From: an uncultured Eubacteriales bacterium
GTDB taxonomy: Bacteria; Bacillota; Clostridia; Monoglobales; Monoglobaceae
Direction of reading: 5' to 3'
Assembly (NCBI GenBank): GCA_958352815.1
Contig: CATWQA010000008.1
Span: forward strand, 8,342 to 72,341
Length of the DNA stretch: 64,000 nt
Shown piece after piece: positions 9,201-18,100 of the stretch. Within the stretch, counting starts at the first letter, position 1. Each line of letters starts with the position of its first letter. The notes under the pieces were generated by a model that was not told the origin of the DNA, did no database searches, and saw nothing but the letters and a program-made list of their open reading frames with translations. The position numbers and the translations under genes were made by a program.

Positions 9201-12200
9201 ACGTTGTTTGCTGAGTCTTTTACAACCAGCTTAAAGTCGTCATATACGCATGTTCCCACGGTTATATCAACAGGACCGGGAACCTGAACAGCTATAGGAC
9301 CTGTTCCGCTCAAACCATGGGCATTGCTGAAGCCCATATTTTGGAGCTGAACATAGTTGTCAAACAGGGTATAGTTTCCGGTTGTGTTGATTACAGTACC
9401 GTCTACAGTTGTGCTGCTGTTGCCTGATGCGTTTGCGGCAAAGGGCATTACATAGTCTATAGTATCGCCCTGTTCAGGCTGAACGTACTCTTTAAATGTT
9501 ACCGTAACAGTAACATTGTCTGCGGGCATTGTGAAGTCGCCGTCCTTAACCGTGATTTCAACGCCGCCTGCTGTCTTAACCTCGTAGGTATCGATTACGT
9601 AGCCCTCAGCGGGTGTGGCTGTCAACGTGATTGTTTCACCGGCAACGGCTGTTGTTTTGCTTACCTCAACAGTTCCGTTTGTGTAACCCTCCGTTATTGT
9701 TATGCTATACTCTGTGGGGTCATATTCCTCCGGGTCAACGGGGGAAACAACCTTGATGTATGACAGATATCCGCCGCTCAAAACAGTTACATCAATTGTT
9801 CCGCCTGCGCCTACATATGTAAATCTGTCATTTTTCGTGAACTCTGTTCCGTTTGCTTCAAGAATTTCGGCGGCGTATGAACCAAAGGTGATTACGCTGC
9901 CGTTTACAACAGGAACCGTGAAAACTGTGCCTGTGTTAACCTGAGCCCACTCGTCTGTTCTTGTAGCGTTATTGAACTTACCGTTTGTAGCGTCAACGCC
10001 CAGAACCTGCTCCTCGGGAGCGTTTGATGTTCCGACTATTTCGGTAGTTCCGTCAGTACCCTCCAGAGCGTATTCAGCGGCGCCGTTTGACTTACCGAAC
10101 ATCCACTGTGTGGTGTACTCTGTGAGCTGGATATCACCGCTGTAGTGCGGGGGAACCCATGTTCCGCCGAAGAACTCCGTGTCTGCAAGGGTTGTGTAGC
10201 CGTTAGCCGCCATTGTGCCGTTGGGGTTAAAGGTTTTGCCTGATACGTTTACATCAGCGCCGTTCTTATCCGTAACATTGTTTACGTAGAGAACAGAGTC
10301 TTTAAGCTCGCCGCCCATCTTTACCCATTCGCCGGGTGTGTCAACGCCGTCCAGCGTAACGCCGTCAAATACAACCTGGCAGGCTGCGCCGCCCCAGTTT
10401 CTGCCCCATGAACCGGCATGGAACTTGTTGTCAGGGTAGTACTTAGAGTTTGTAACTGTTGTGTTGACAAACTTATAGCCGGCTGTGTTGATTGTGTCTG
10501 CACTGGGAGCGCCCGAGGTCTTGCAGGCTGTCAGATAACCGCCTTTTGCTCCGTCGCTGTATCCGTGCCATGCGAGAGTACAATCCTCAAAGAGAATTGC
10601 GTTTCCGCCATAGACAAAGTCTGTGCCGCCCTCGATGTAACACTCCTTAACGTATGCATTCTTGTTTGTGTAGAACGTATCCTGTGAGGAGATAAAGTCA
10701 CATCTGTAAAGCTCTGTAAAGCCGCCGTCAAGAGCGATAGCCGCTGCTCTCTCTGTCGCACTCTGGGAACGCGCATCGTAGCCTGCTACTGTTCTGTCGG
10801 GCTTATTGTTTGTATCTGAATACTCATTATTCTGTGCGGGAGCAACGCCGTCAGCCAGCTCTGCCTCTGTTACTTCACAGTTAAATGTGTTCTTGAAGAT
10901 AATATTCTCAACGTATACGTACTGACCTGTAATTCTGCAAGCGGAACCCCATCTTGTAACAGGATTTTTGGTTGTCTTCTGAACCGCATAATCCTCACTG
11001 TAGTATCCGCCGTCCGATGAATAGTACAGGTAACCTATACCGTAGTACCACTGAACCTCAGGTCTGTTTGCCTCGTCTGCCGCCTTCAGAGTTACGTAGC
11101 TGGGTGTTACCATAACCTGCTCGGTGTATACGCCGGGGTCGATTACGATTGTAACACGTCCTGCCTCGTTTGCAGGTCTGTCGGTCATCTTTGATACGGC
11201 GGTGATAGCATCGTTAATTGTGGCATACGCCTTGTCTGCGCCAACCTCAATCGTTGCTGCGAAAGGAACCTCGGTTACGTCCTCGCAGAACAGAATGTTC
11301 TTAAAGGGGCTTGTATCTCCTGCCGCCATAACATATGACTGAGACAGAGCTGACATTGTGTAGCCGTCTATACCTGTTGCGGTAATCGCATACTCATGGT
11401 TAGGCATCATTGTAACGTTAATCTTGTTATCTGTAACGCCTGTTGTATACGTATAGGTCGGGTCGTCCGTTGCCGTAAATGTAAGCTGAACCTTACTCAG
11501 GTCAAGAGTTGTATCATCATTATTAATATCATGAACAACAACCTCGCCCGTTACCTGTGTGGGAGCGATATCAACCAAGGACAGGTCAAAGGTCAAATCC
11601 ATCTTCTTGATTGCAACGCTGTTTGTGTCAAGAGTGAGCGCCAGGGTTTCGCTTACTGCGCCGTCTACCTCAACAGAAATCTTATAGTTTCTGTTCTGAC
11701 GGAGGTCAACTGAGTACTCTGTTCCCATAGCCGTCTCATATCTTGTGCCGTCCTTTTCATCTGTGAACACCAGCTTTACATTTGACAGATCGGCAGAACC
11801 TGCATAGTTCACCTTACCTGAAAGGTTGCGGTATGTGATTACATTAGGATCGTAGTAGTCAACAAAGATACCGTACAACTGCTTATCGCTGCTTCCGCCG
11901 TAAATATACACGTCGCCTGCTGTGGGATCTTCAATATCCGCCTCCAAAGCTGCTGCATAACCATCTGTAGCTCCTGCTTCGCCGCTTGCCAGCAATACAC
12001 CGTTCTGATAGATGTAGAGCGGTCTGCCTTTTTGCGCTGTATATGCAACCGTTACGATACACGCCTGTTCAGGTGTAAAGTAGAAGCTTCTTCTGTTCGC
12101 GCTTCCGGAACCTGCATTGAAACCTGATGTAAATGTGTATGACTTGCCGTTATGAACGAACTTAGCGCCCGAACCCTTTTCAGTCCACTGACCATAACCG

Positions 12201-14356
12201 CTCAAACCGTCATAGGGGCCAAAAACTCCCTTGTCTCCGGCAGCAAGTACAATGCTTCTCAAGTCAGTATCGCTGTATAACCACGCCTTATCCTCAGGGA
12301 GATTGGGGTCTCTTGTGGGGCCGGGGGTGTTTGTAGCTGTAGGCTCCGGCGTAGGCTCACCAGGTGTTGCCGTAGGCCCTTCAACGCCGCCGTCGGGTGT
12401 AAATGCAGCCGATACAACACCGACCTTTGAGCCGCCTGTTACGAATATGTAGTACTTCTCGCCAACAGCAATGTTGAGAGTTCTCTCAATCGTCTTAGGT
12501 TCATCAAAGTCAACAGTGTTTTCTATATTAGAAACTGTTCCGTCTGCTGCAACCTTAACAATATTAAAGTACAGTTCCTTATCTGCTCTGCCGTGGAAAT
12601 ACGCCTCGATAACAGCTACACCGCTCTCTGTTGCAGAGAACTCGAAAGCAGAACCTGTTGTGGGAACCTCGTCGATTGCATTCTTTGGATTTGAAGCACC
12701 AACAAGCGCCTTGTTATCGGGATTATAGTTGTATGTATCCGCCAAGGGCAGCATTGACATTGCGCCAATCTGGATTGCAGCAGGATTAACAACCGGTTCC
12801 GGTGAATACTCAGCCGCATGCTCTTCAGCAACCCATTTTGCAGTGTTGTCAGGTGTTGCTGTAGGCTCGCCGGGTGTAGCGGTAGGCTCATCCGAGGGAG
12901 CCGCCGTAGCCTCGCCGGGAGTCGCCGTGGGCTCGTCTGAGGGAGCCGCCGTAGCCTCGCCGGGAGTTGCCGTAGGCTCGTCTGTGGGAACGGGTTCGCT
13001 TGAAGGAACAGGCTCTTCTGTAGGAGCCGGTGTGGGGGTTGCAACTGTTGAGCCTGTTACTGTCAGCTCAAATACAGGCGCTGTGCCCTCTTCCGATTTT
13101 TCCGTAACAATCTCGATTGTGTGAACACCGTCATAGAGAGAGTTCAGGAACTCTTCCGTAAACGTGATCTTGTTATCTACGATTGTGTAATCTGTATCCT
13201 TTACAAGCTCAACGCCTGTGAGAGTATCGCGAATAACTGTAACCGCATCTTCACTGTCCTTAAAAGTGATCTCTGTTGTTATCTCGGGAGCAGCTGTTGA
13301 AGTTGCGTCGTATGTACCATCCTTGGGATAAACGTCAGCCACCGGTGTGGGAGCTGGAGTTCCTGTTACCGCAGGAGTTGCTGTTGCTCCGGGTGCTGTT
13401 GTTGCTGTGGGAGCAGCTGTAGGTCTGGGAGTTGCGGTAGGTCTTCTGTTACCGCTGCTGCCGCCGCTGCCGCCCGAACCGTTTGAGCCGGGGAATATAA
13501 GGCTGCCCGGATTTTCGGTTGCGTTGGGATTAACAACTCCGCCGGTGTTAGAGGTAACGTTAGCTGTTGTTGACAGGTTTACTATGTTACCCGATACCTG
13601 CGAACCTGTAATCGTTACATCTCCGCTTACCTGAGGCGATACAACTATTCCCTTTGCCACAACTCCGTTGATTGTTACGCCGCCTGTCTTTACCATTACG
13701 AGACCGCTTACGTACTCGGGGCCGTATGCTCCGGGAGCTGTGATATAAAGCTTAATCATGTTGTCAAGAAGCTTTACAAACTCCGCTCTTGATATGTACG
13801 CCTGGGGACGAACCGTTCCGTCCTCATAGCCGCCTACAAATCCGTTTGAGGTCATTGTTCCCACATAGCCTGTTGCATAGTCGGAAACGCTCTGATAGTC
13901 TGCGTACTGTGTGATTGCAGCGTTACTGTTTTCAACAGTGAGACCGTACGCTCTTGCAAGCATTGTCATAGCTTCCTCACGGGTCATAAAGTTGTTGGGC
14001 GTCATTGTGCCGTCGCCGTTACCGGTGAGAGCTCCTGCCGCAACCAGCTTGAGAACCGCGTCCGCAAACCAGTCTGACGCTGATACGTCAACGAACGTAT
14101 TCTCCGCCGTATCAACATAGCTGATAACGTTCTGTGTAACCTGAGCAACCTCCGCACGGGTGATTGCGTCGTCAGGTCTGAAATAACCGCCGTCGCCCTG
14201 GATTACGCCGTAGTTTGACCATGTGTCGATATAGCTCTCTGCCCAGTGACCCGAAGTGTCACCGTACTGAGCGGCAGAAACTGCTGTCATGCCAAAAGTG
14301 GTCAAAACCATAGCTAAAGCCAGAACTAAAGCTAAAACTTTTTTAAAGTTTCTCAT
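6281..14356 (-). CDS. giant cell-surface pectin methylesterase with SLH anchors (2691 aa)
   Basis: Signal peptide at 1-28 (cleavage near VSAAQ), then three S-layer homology domains at about 31-205 that should hold the protein on secondary cell-wall polymer. A Thr/Pro linker leads to an X2-like Ig domain (about 345-435), another linker with 15-residue repeats, beta-rich domains, and a family CE8 pectinesterase at about 1045-1385. The catalytic set is present: QDT at 1225-1227, the second Asp at 1246 in TDFVYGG, and Arg1319/Trp1321 in GRNWG. The enzyme removes methyl groups from homogalacturonan. A Gly-rich bacterial repeat domain (about 1542-1632), a jelly-roll-like domain and a module shared with the neighbouring esterase (about 1790-1990) follow, then TP linkers and beta-helix-like repeats to the C-terminus. 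The ATG is set by AAGGAGGG. It has its own promoter and terminator. Substrate binding by the accessory modules is inferred. Confidence 0.9.
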   Translation of the reverse strand: MRNFKKVLALVLALAMVLTTFGMTAVSAAQYGDTSGHWAESYIDTWSNYGVIQGDGGYFRPDDAITRAEVAQVTQNVISYVDTAENTFVDVSASDWFADAVLKLVAAGALTGNGDGTMTPNNFMTREEAMTMLARAYGLTVENSNAAITQYADYQSVSDYATGYVGTMTSNGFVGGYEDGTVRPQAYISRAEFVKLLDNMIKLYITAPGAYGPEYVSGLVMVKTGGVTINGVVAKGIVVSPQVSGDVTITGSQVSGNIVNLSTTANVTSNTGGVVNPNATENPGSLIFPGSNGSGGSGGSSGNRRPTATPRPTAAPTATTAPGATATPAVTGTPAPTPVADVYPKDGTYDATSTAAPEITTEITFKDSEDAVTVIRDTLTGVELVKDTDYTIVDNKITFTEEFLNSLYDGVHTIEIVTEKSEEGTAPVFELTVTGSTVATPTPAPTEEPVPSSEPVPTDEPTATPGEATAAPSDEPTATPGEATAAPSDEPTATPGEPTATPDNTAKWVAEEHAAEYSPEPVVNPAAIQIGAMSMLPLADTYNYNPDNKALVGASNPKNAIDEVPTTGSAFEFSATESGVAVIEAYFHGRADKELYFNIVKVAADGTVSNIENTVDFDEPKTIERTLNIAVGEKYYIFVTGGSKVGVVSAAFTPDGGVEGPTATPGEPTPEPTATNTPGPTRDPNLPEDKAWLYSDTDLRSIVLAAGDKGVFGPYDGLSGYGQWTEKGSGAKFVHNGKSYTFTSGFNAGSGSANRRSFYFTPEQACIVTVAYTAQKGRPLYIYQNGVLLASGEAGATDGYAAALEADIEDPTAGDVYIYGGSSDKQLYGIFVDYYDPNVITYRNLSGKVNYAGSADLSNVKLVFTDEKDGTRYETAMGTEYSVDLRQNRNYKISVEVDGAVSETLALTLDTNSVAIKKMDLTFDLSLVDIAPTQVTGEVVVHDINNDDTTLDLSKVQLTFTATDDPTYTYTTGVTDNKINVTMMPNHEYAITATGIDGYTMSALSQSYVMAAGDTSPFKNILFCEDVTEVPFAATIEVGADKAYATINDAITAVSKMTDRPANEAGRVTIVIDPGVYTEQVMVTPSYVTLKAADEANRPEVQWYYGIGYLYYSSDGGYYSEDYAVQKTTKNPVTRWGSACRITGQYVYVENIIFKNTFNCEVTEAELADGVAPAQNNEYSDTNNKPDRTVAGYDARSQSATERAAAIALDGGFTELYRCDFISSQDTFYTNKNAYVKECYIEGGTDFVYGGNAILFEDCTLAWHGYSDGAKGGYLTACKTSGAPSADTINTAGYKFVNTTVTNSKYYPDNKFHAGSWGRNWGGAACQVVFDGVTLDGVDTPGEWVKMGGELKDSVLYVNNVTDKNGADVNVSGKTFNPNGTMAANGYTTLADTEFFGGTWVPPHYSGDIQLTEYTTQWMFGKSNGAAEYALEGTDGTTEIVGTSNAPEEQVLGVDATNGKFNNATRTDEWAQVNTGTVFTVPVVNGSVITFGSYAAEILEANGTEFTKNDRFTYVGAGGTIDVTVLSGGYLSYIKVVSPVDPEEYDPTEYSITITEGYTNGTVEVSKTTAVAGETITLTATPAEGYVIDTYEVKTAGGVEITVKDGDFTMPADNVTVTVTFKEYVQPEQGDTIDYVMPFAANASGNSSTTVDGTVINTTGNYTLFDNYVQLQNMGFSNAHGLSGTGPIAVQVPGPVDITVGTCVYDDFKLVVKDSANNVVGEVDDIVGSSQPLTAGGNGTYGCYESNGSKVVVSYEGEATTLTISFESSTNGASANARFWLPYLRVNSTQAAGKYSDWKVGQAGENNTDGNIEVVEYEGKESLFVRKRNAYTTLDEAVSTGKVEFTTSVWIDPATSIFRIYLENENGSNYQDNKNTKSAVFAEVINNTSSGTLCVGPALGSSTVAGDSLAGTAAGWYDIKIALDYDKADTNEFITVTVNNAAGEQVLNQSMAAIDGIDKNLKQIRLIARGDDVAYFADMQVTIGGETPVPTATATAAPATPAPTATATAAPATATPTNVPAEPVTASYTAPASGTTLAANATLIKNDGVDMYTTGAVTVAENVDSNYDTATYKSRIPFRGNATIKAHIDDINNANIKADNTSVVIKAIQSGTFTAKVGIDKTKTMRLWDNTDDKEVHSVTPDVKAVTTFEYDLIAGHDYLFYASGTSANLYSVEYTYTPGEAVVPTPPATEEPTATPVPTATATPDQPQYEATLSYDGGEAQNGTFEELLAAIPANAANAVITLHKDVVIADGSDQIEIKSSVKVTSDAATGVTVTQGKCIKIPGGAAITLDGNITFKGTSSATSGYGRKHMFAITGANGKFIANSGVTLDYSEAETADEFSIVRTDWNGSGQEIQINGATVNGGSAYLNYTNSNNEDITKITGAAAVNAKVHAGYIKEEGSHTVIDLDGYTGDPINVELYTTTKNTAGLVIAKNVSDISKINLAENNAWDVELSGTDVVLKAKGIPVEISIPETKTTYEGGEAALSSTVVNTGETITVTETAYYGFEAQTPECKAVTASGETPVTVSGADGVYTFTGIEGAEKYIVTPKFAQKDTTKAILYLGDSTVANNSGERIQMDKDIKLMNYVKDGAAATWESAEVPSDVSSAKVVSTISGKPAVTLTVNQASGDRTDITSDAAISNFKAAGTRFYVSELDLSNISFTGSDSVTITVNAADSGTGYLGNYWYIIFE
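12850..12985. repeat. 45-bp in-frame tandem repeats coding a TP-rich linker
   Basis: Inside the SLH pectinesterase gene, about three copies of a 45-base unit encode DEPTATPGEATAAPS. The unit is a whole number of codons, so copy number can change without loss of frame and would alter linker length. Confidence 0.8.
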
Positions 14357-14439
14357 CTTGAAAAACCCCTCCTTAAAATATAAAAATAATAATTTTTTTC
14401 AAATTATTTTATCCATTTTCACCAATACATCTATGATAC

Positions 14440-14468
14440 ATTCTAATACATTTTCAATAAAATGTCAA
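14440..14468 (-). promoter_or_regulatory. promoter of the SLH pectinesterase gene
   Basis: On the minus strand, TTGACA (14463-14468), a 17-base spacer and TAGAAT (14440-14445), about 80 bases before the start codon. This is a near-consensus housekeeping promoter; no operator repeat is obvious beside it. Confidence 0.75.
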
Positions 14469-14581
14469 ACATTATTTTTGGCTTTTTTTGTTAAAAGGAC
14501 AGAAATTTTGCCAATTTGCTTTTTAGATGGAGAATTTTTCCCAAAGGCCCGCCTAAAAAATCACCCACCCCGTCGCGCTCT

Positions 14582-14674
14582 GTCGGCAACAACTTAGGAA
14601 TGTTATTGACATTGCATACTTTGTGCAAATCGGAATACCGTGAGCCGGCCAACTTCAAAGAAGTTGGGTCACAG
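14582..14674. repeat. 93-bp structured repeat, copy 1
   Basis: About 80% identical to the reverse complement of 42268-42360 over its full length. It ends in a hairpin with CCAACTTC pairing to GAAGTTGG around an AAA loop. In the other copy the middle pair is changed on both sides, so pairing is kept. Confidence 0.8.
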
Positions 14675-14694
14675 CCGCCTGCGCGACATAACGA

Positions 14695-14790
14695 ATTATC
14701 CCACATAATTTATATACTTTTGTCGGGGTACCTGTCGCCCGCCCCGTTGCGATTGCCCTCTCCTCCCCAATCGCCGGGGCGGGCAGGGCT
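14695..14790. repeat. GC-rich hairpin repeat with AT-rich flank, copy 2
   Basis: ATTATCCCACATAATTTATA, then CTGTCGCCCGCCCCGTTGCG, a pyrimidine-rich loop (CTCTCCTCCCC) and a right arm GGGGCGGGCAGG. This is one of the complete copies of the family. Confidence 0.8.
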
Positions 14791-14819
14791 CCCGAAAAAT
14801 CGAAGATTTTTTGGGAAAT
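14785..14819. repeat. AAAAATC-type hairpin repeat
   Basis: TCCCGAAAAATCGAAGATTT and the following TTTGGGA form a palindromic hairpin that recurs near 36997, 37202, 37604, 42077 and 63042, usually directly joined to a GC-rich hairpin repeat. Confidence 0.7.
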
Positions 14820-14946
14820 AGGAGCGATTGCCAGTAAAAGTGCAGCCTTGCTGAGCAGGCAAGGCGCACGAAAAGGGCATATTGCGACGACGGCAAAGCC
14901 TTTATCAAAAAATATACGAATTTGGATATGCGTACACCAATTGGTT

Positions 14947-15095
14947 GTAGGGGGCGGCTTCCCAGACGCCCCGAATACAAACCAACGGCTTTTACCAATG
15001 TAAATGGTGTCGGCTTATACTTTGGTTGCCCAATCCCGGTTAATTTGACATGACACACAATTTACCGGCGGGGCGTCTGGGAAGCCGCCCCCTAC
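14947..15095. mobile_element. 149-bp element with perfect 27-bp terminal inverted repeats (MITE-like), copy 1
   Basis: The left end 14947-14973 (starts GTAGGGGGCGGCTTCCC) is an exact reverse complement of 15069-15095. The 95-base interior has no coding potential. A second copy of nearly the same length lies at 37311-37460 in the opposite orientation. The interior next to one end (ATACAAACCAACG) is shared by both copies. Size and structure suggest a non-autonomous transposable element; no target-site duplication is evident. Confidence 0.75.
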
Positions 15096-15166
15096 GAATT
15101 AAATATTTACGAAAATATCAATCCATTTATACGGATAACAATTATTAGTTTTCCCTCCTTGCAATC

Positions 15167-15197
15167 AAAAAGGCGGACGATATTGTCCGCCTTTTTA
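15167..15197 (-). terminator. intrinsic terminator of the second pectinesterase gene
   Basis: On the minus strand AAAAAGGCGGAC pairs with GTCCGCCTTTTT around a 6-base loop. It begins three bases after the stop codon, and its T run is clear. Confidence 0.92.
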
Positions 15198-15199
15198 GT

Positions 15200-18100
15200 T
15201 TACTGTACTGCTTCAAAGCTTATGTCCGCAAAATACGGGTCTGTGTTTCTCGCAACCAATCTAATCTGATTAAGAGTTGTGTCCACTCCCGAAATTGCTG
15301 CCATCGACTTATTAACAACCTCTGTTCCCGCAGGATTTTTAACGGTCACCGTTATAAAGTCGCCTGCGTCTTTCTTATCATAATCAAGAGTGATTGTGAT
15401 TGTGAACCAGCCTGCCGTCTCGCCTGAGTAGCTGTATGCGGAGGTGGTTGTTCCCAAGTCGGGACCCGTGCAGAACGCGCCGCTGTTTGAGTTGATAACC
15501 TCTGCAATTACGCCGCCTAAGTCGTTCTTGCTATCCTGGTAGAAGCTTGCCTTTTCGTTCTCAAGATAAATTCTAAATCCGCTTGCCACCGTCGGGTCAA
15601 GCCACATATCCGCTTTAAACACAGCCTTGCCCGACGAAACCGGAGCGTCCAAGGTCTTATAAACGTTTCTGTTAATTATATGCAGAGCGTCCTTGCCTTG
15701 GTACTCCACATTTTCCATCTCTCCGGTGTTGTCTGTGGCAGATGTCTGACCCTGCTTCCAATCTGCGTATATTCCCATGGTCTTTGCCCTGAACGTAACC
15801 GTTACGGTTACCTCCTCGGCGGGCATTATAAAGGAACTATTCTCATCAAGAGCTATTGTCTCACCGCTTGCTGTCTTCACAACGTTTATTGCGTCAGTCT
15901 CATAGTTGCTGTCGGGATTTGTTACTACCTCAACAACGTCCCCCTCCAGAGCTCTTGAAGCGCTTGCGCCGTTCACCTTAAAGGAGAAAGAGCCGTTTTC
16001 CGCAGGAGTCTTATTAATAGCTATCTTCTGGCTCGTCTCGCCTGTATAGTATACGGGCTCCCAGCCTCCGAAGAAGTCCTCCGGCTCGGGCAGGGTGTAG
16101 CCGTTTGCCGTGTAAGTTCCCTTGGGATTATCTACCGACGCCGTCAGGTCTTTATCAGGGTCGTCCTCCTTATAAAGTCCGTTTATAACGTACGCCGCAG
16201 CTGCGTTTGTCATGGGGTTACCGCTCATTGAGCCCCACTTTGAAGGTACTGCCGCTCCGCTAGCAACGGTGGTATGGTCGAAGATAACCTTACAATTTGT
16301 GTTGCCCCAGGGACGGCCCCAGTTACCAACCGTCTTGCCCGACGGGAACCTCATTCCTGACTCGCCTGTGTTGCCGATAGTACAATCCTTAAAGTAATAG
16401 CCGTGATAATCGTCTATTGTGTTGGGCGACTTAACGTTTATCTTGCAGGCAGTAATCTCGCCGCCTCTTACCATATCGCTGTATCCCGTCCAAAGGAGGG
16501 AGCAGTTCTCAAAGTAAGCATTATCGCCGCCGCAGATATAGTCTGTGTTACCGGAAATTTCACATTCCTTTGCGTACAGAGAAGCCGTGCTTGTACCGAA
16601 TGTATCCTGGCTCGATGAGAAGGAGCAGCGATAGAGCTCAATCTCACTTCCGCCTGCGTAAATTGCCGCAGCTCTCTCTTTTGCCGTAGAGCTTCTGACC
16701 TCGGTCTTTGGGTTGCTTCTGTCAAAGTACTTTGCATCTTTTCCGCCGGGAACTACGCCGTCGTCAAGCTCCGCTTGGGTTATATACTTATTAAAGGTAT
16801 TAATAAAGTTAATATTCTCCGCACGGAAGCCTCTCATTGTGGTGCGTATTGTTGCGCCCCAGTTGCTAACAGTCCTCTGAGTTGTTCTTGCCGCTGCGCA
16901 GTCCGCATTATAGAGACCGCTCGCGTCTGCCGAATAGTAAACATAGCCTATACCGTAGTACCACTGAATTGTGGGCTTATCAGTCGGGTCAGCTGCCTTT
17001 AAAACAATATCCTCAACGTCAATTACGAGCTGCTCCTCATAAACACCCGGGTCTATTACGATCGTAACGGTCTGACCTGCGGTTCTGTTCATCTTGCGAA
17101 CTACAGACAGAGCCTTGTTCACCGTGTTATATTCCTTATCTGCGCCAACCTCCAAGGTGGGCTTATACTCTACCTCGCCCAGGTTGTTCACGAACAGAAT
17201 GTTCTTCTCGGCGGCGTCGTCCTTTTTGGAAATTGTTAAATCCTCTTTTGACAACTCCGACAAGGTATACTTATCGGAAGCTCCTTCAACCGAAACCTCA
17301 TAGACCTCGCCCGACATAAGACTTGCGGAATAAGTTCCGTCCGCCGAGATTTCGCATACAGCCGCAGGTACCATCTCACCCTTTTTGGTAAACGAGACTG
17401 AAGCATTGATTGAGCTGTCATATGCCTCGAGCTTATTCCTCATATCATCCGAATATGTGATGTATGCCGTACCCGTAACCGGAACTTCCTTTGCCTTATA
17501 AACAGAGCTTTCCACGCCGATATTGTCAACACCGATTACTACAGAGCCGCCGCCGGGAGTGAACATTGCCACCTTATCGGGAGCAAGAATCGGCGCCTCA
17601 TCAACCTTTGTATCGGAACCCACCTTGCCCAGAGCGTAGGTTCCGCAGAGCTTGCAGGTATCTGCCGTCTCGCCTGCGTATACATAGACAACGTTTTCGT
17701 TTCTCTCATATTCAACTCTGACGCTGAACCATTTATTTGCGCTGTAGGTATAGGGAACAGCGACCTGAGCCGCCTTATCTGACTCAGCCGAATAGTAATC
17801 CACAAAAGCAAGAGAACCGCTGTCCCCTGTTTTCAGCTCAAAGGATCTGCCGTCGCTTCCGTAGGAATTATCCCCTGTTGTGTTTGTTGTGTCATACACT
17901 CTGAAAAGAATTGTGTCCTTTGTTGTGTTATTCTTGTTAACGTCCATGGAGAAGGAAACCACGTCGCCCTCAAAGGGTGTCTCCGCCGTGTATGTCCATG
18001 AGTCCTGCTTTGCGCTGCCGTCCTCGGTACTGTCGTTAAACTCCAGGTAATTATCGCCGGTTGTTCTCTCCTTGATTGTGGGATTAACCGTATCCTTTTC

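Noticed and set aside
14160..14356. The large SLH protein as an S-layer protein only
   Set aside because: It contains a complete CE8 active site (QDT, second Asp, Arg-x-Trp), so it is an enzyme with SLH anchors.
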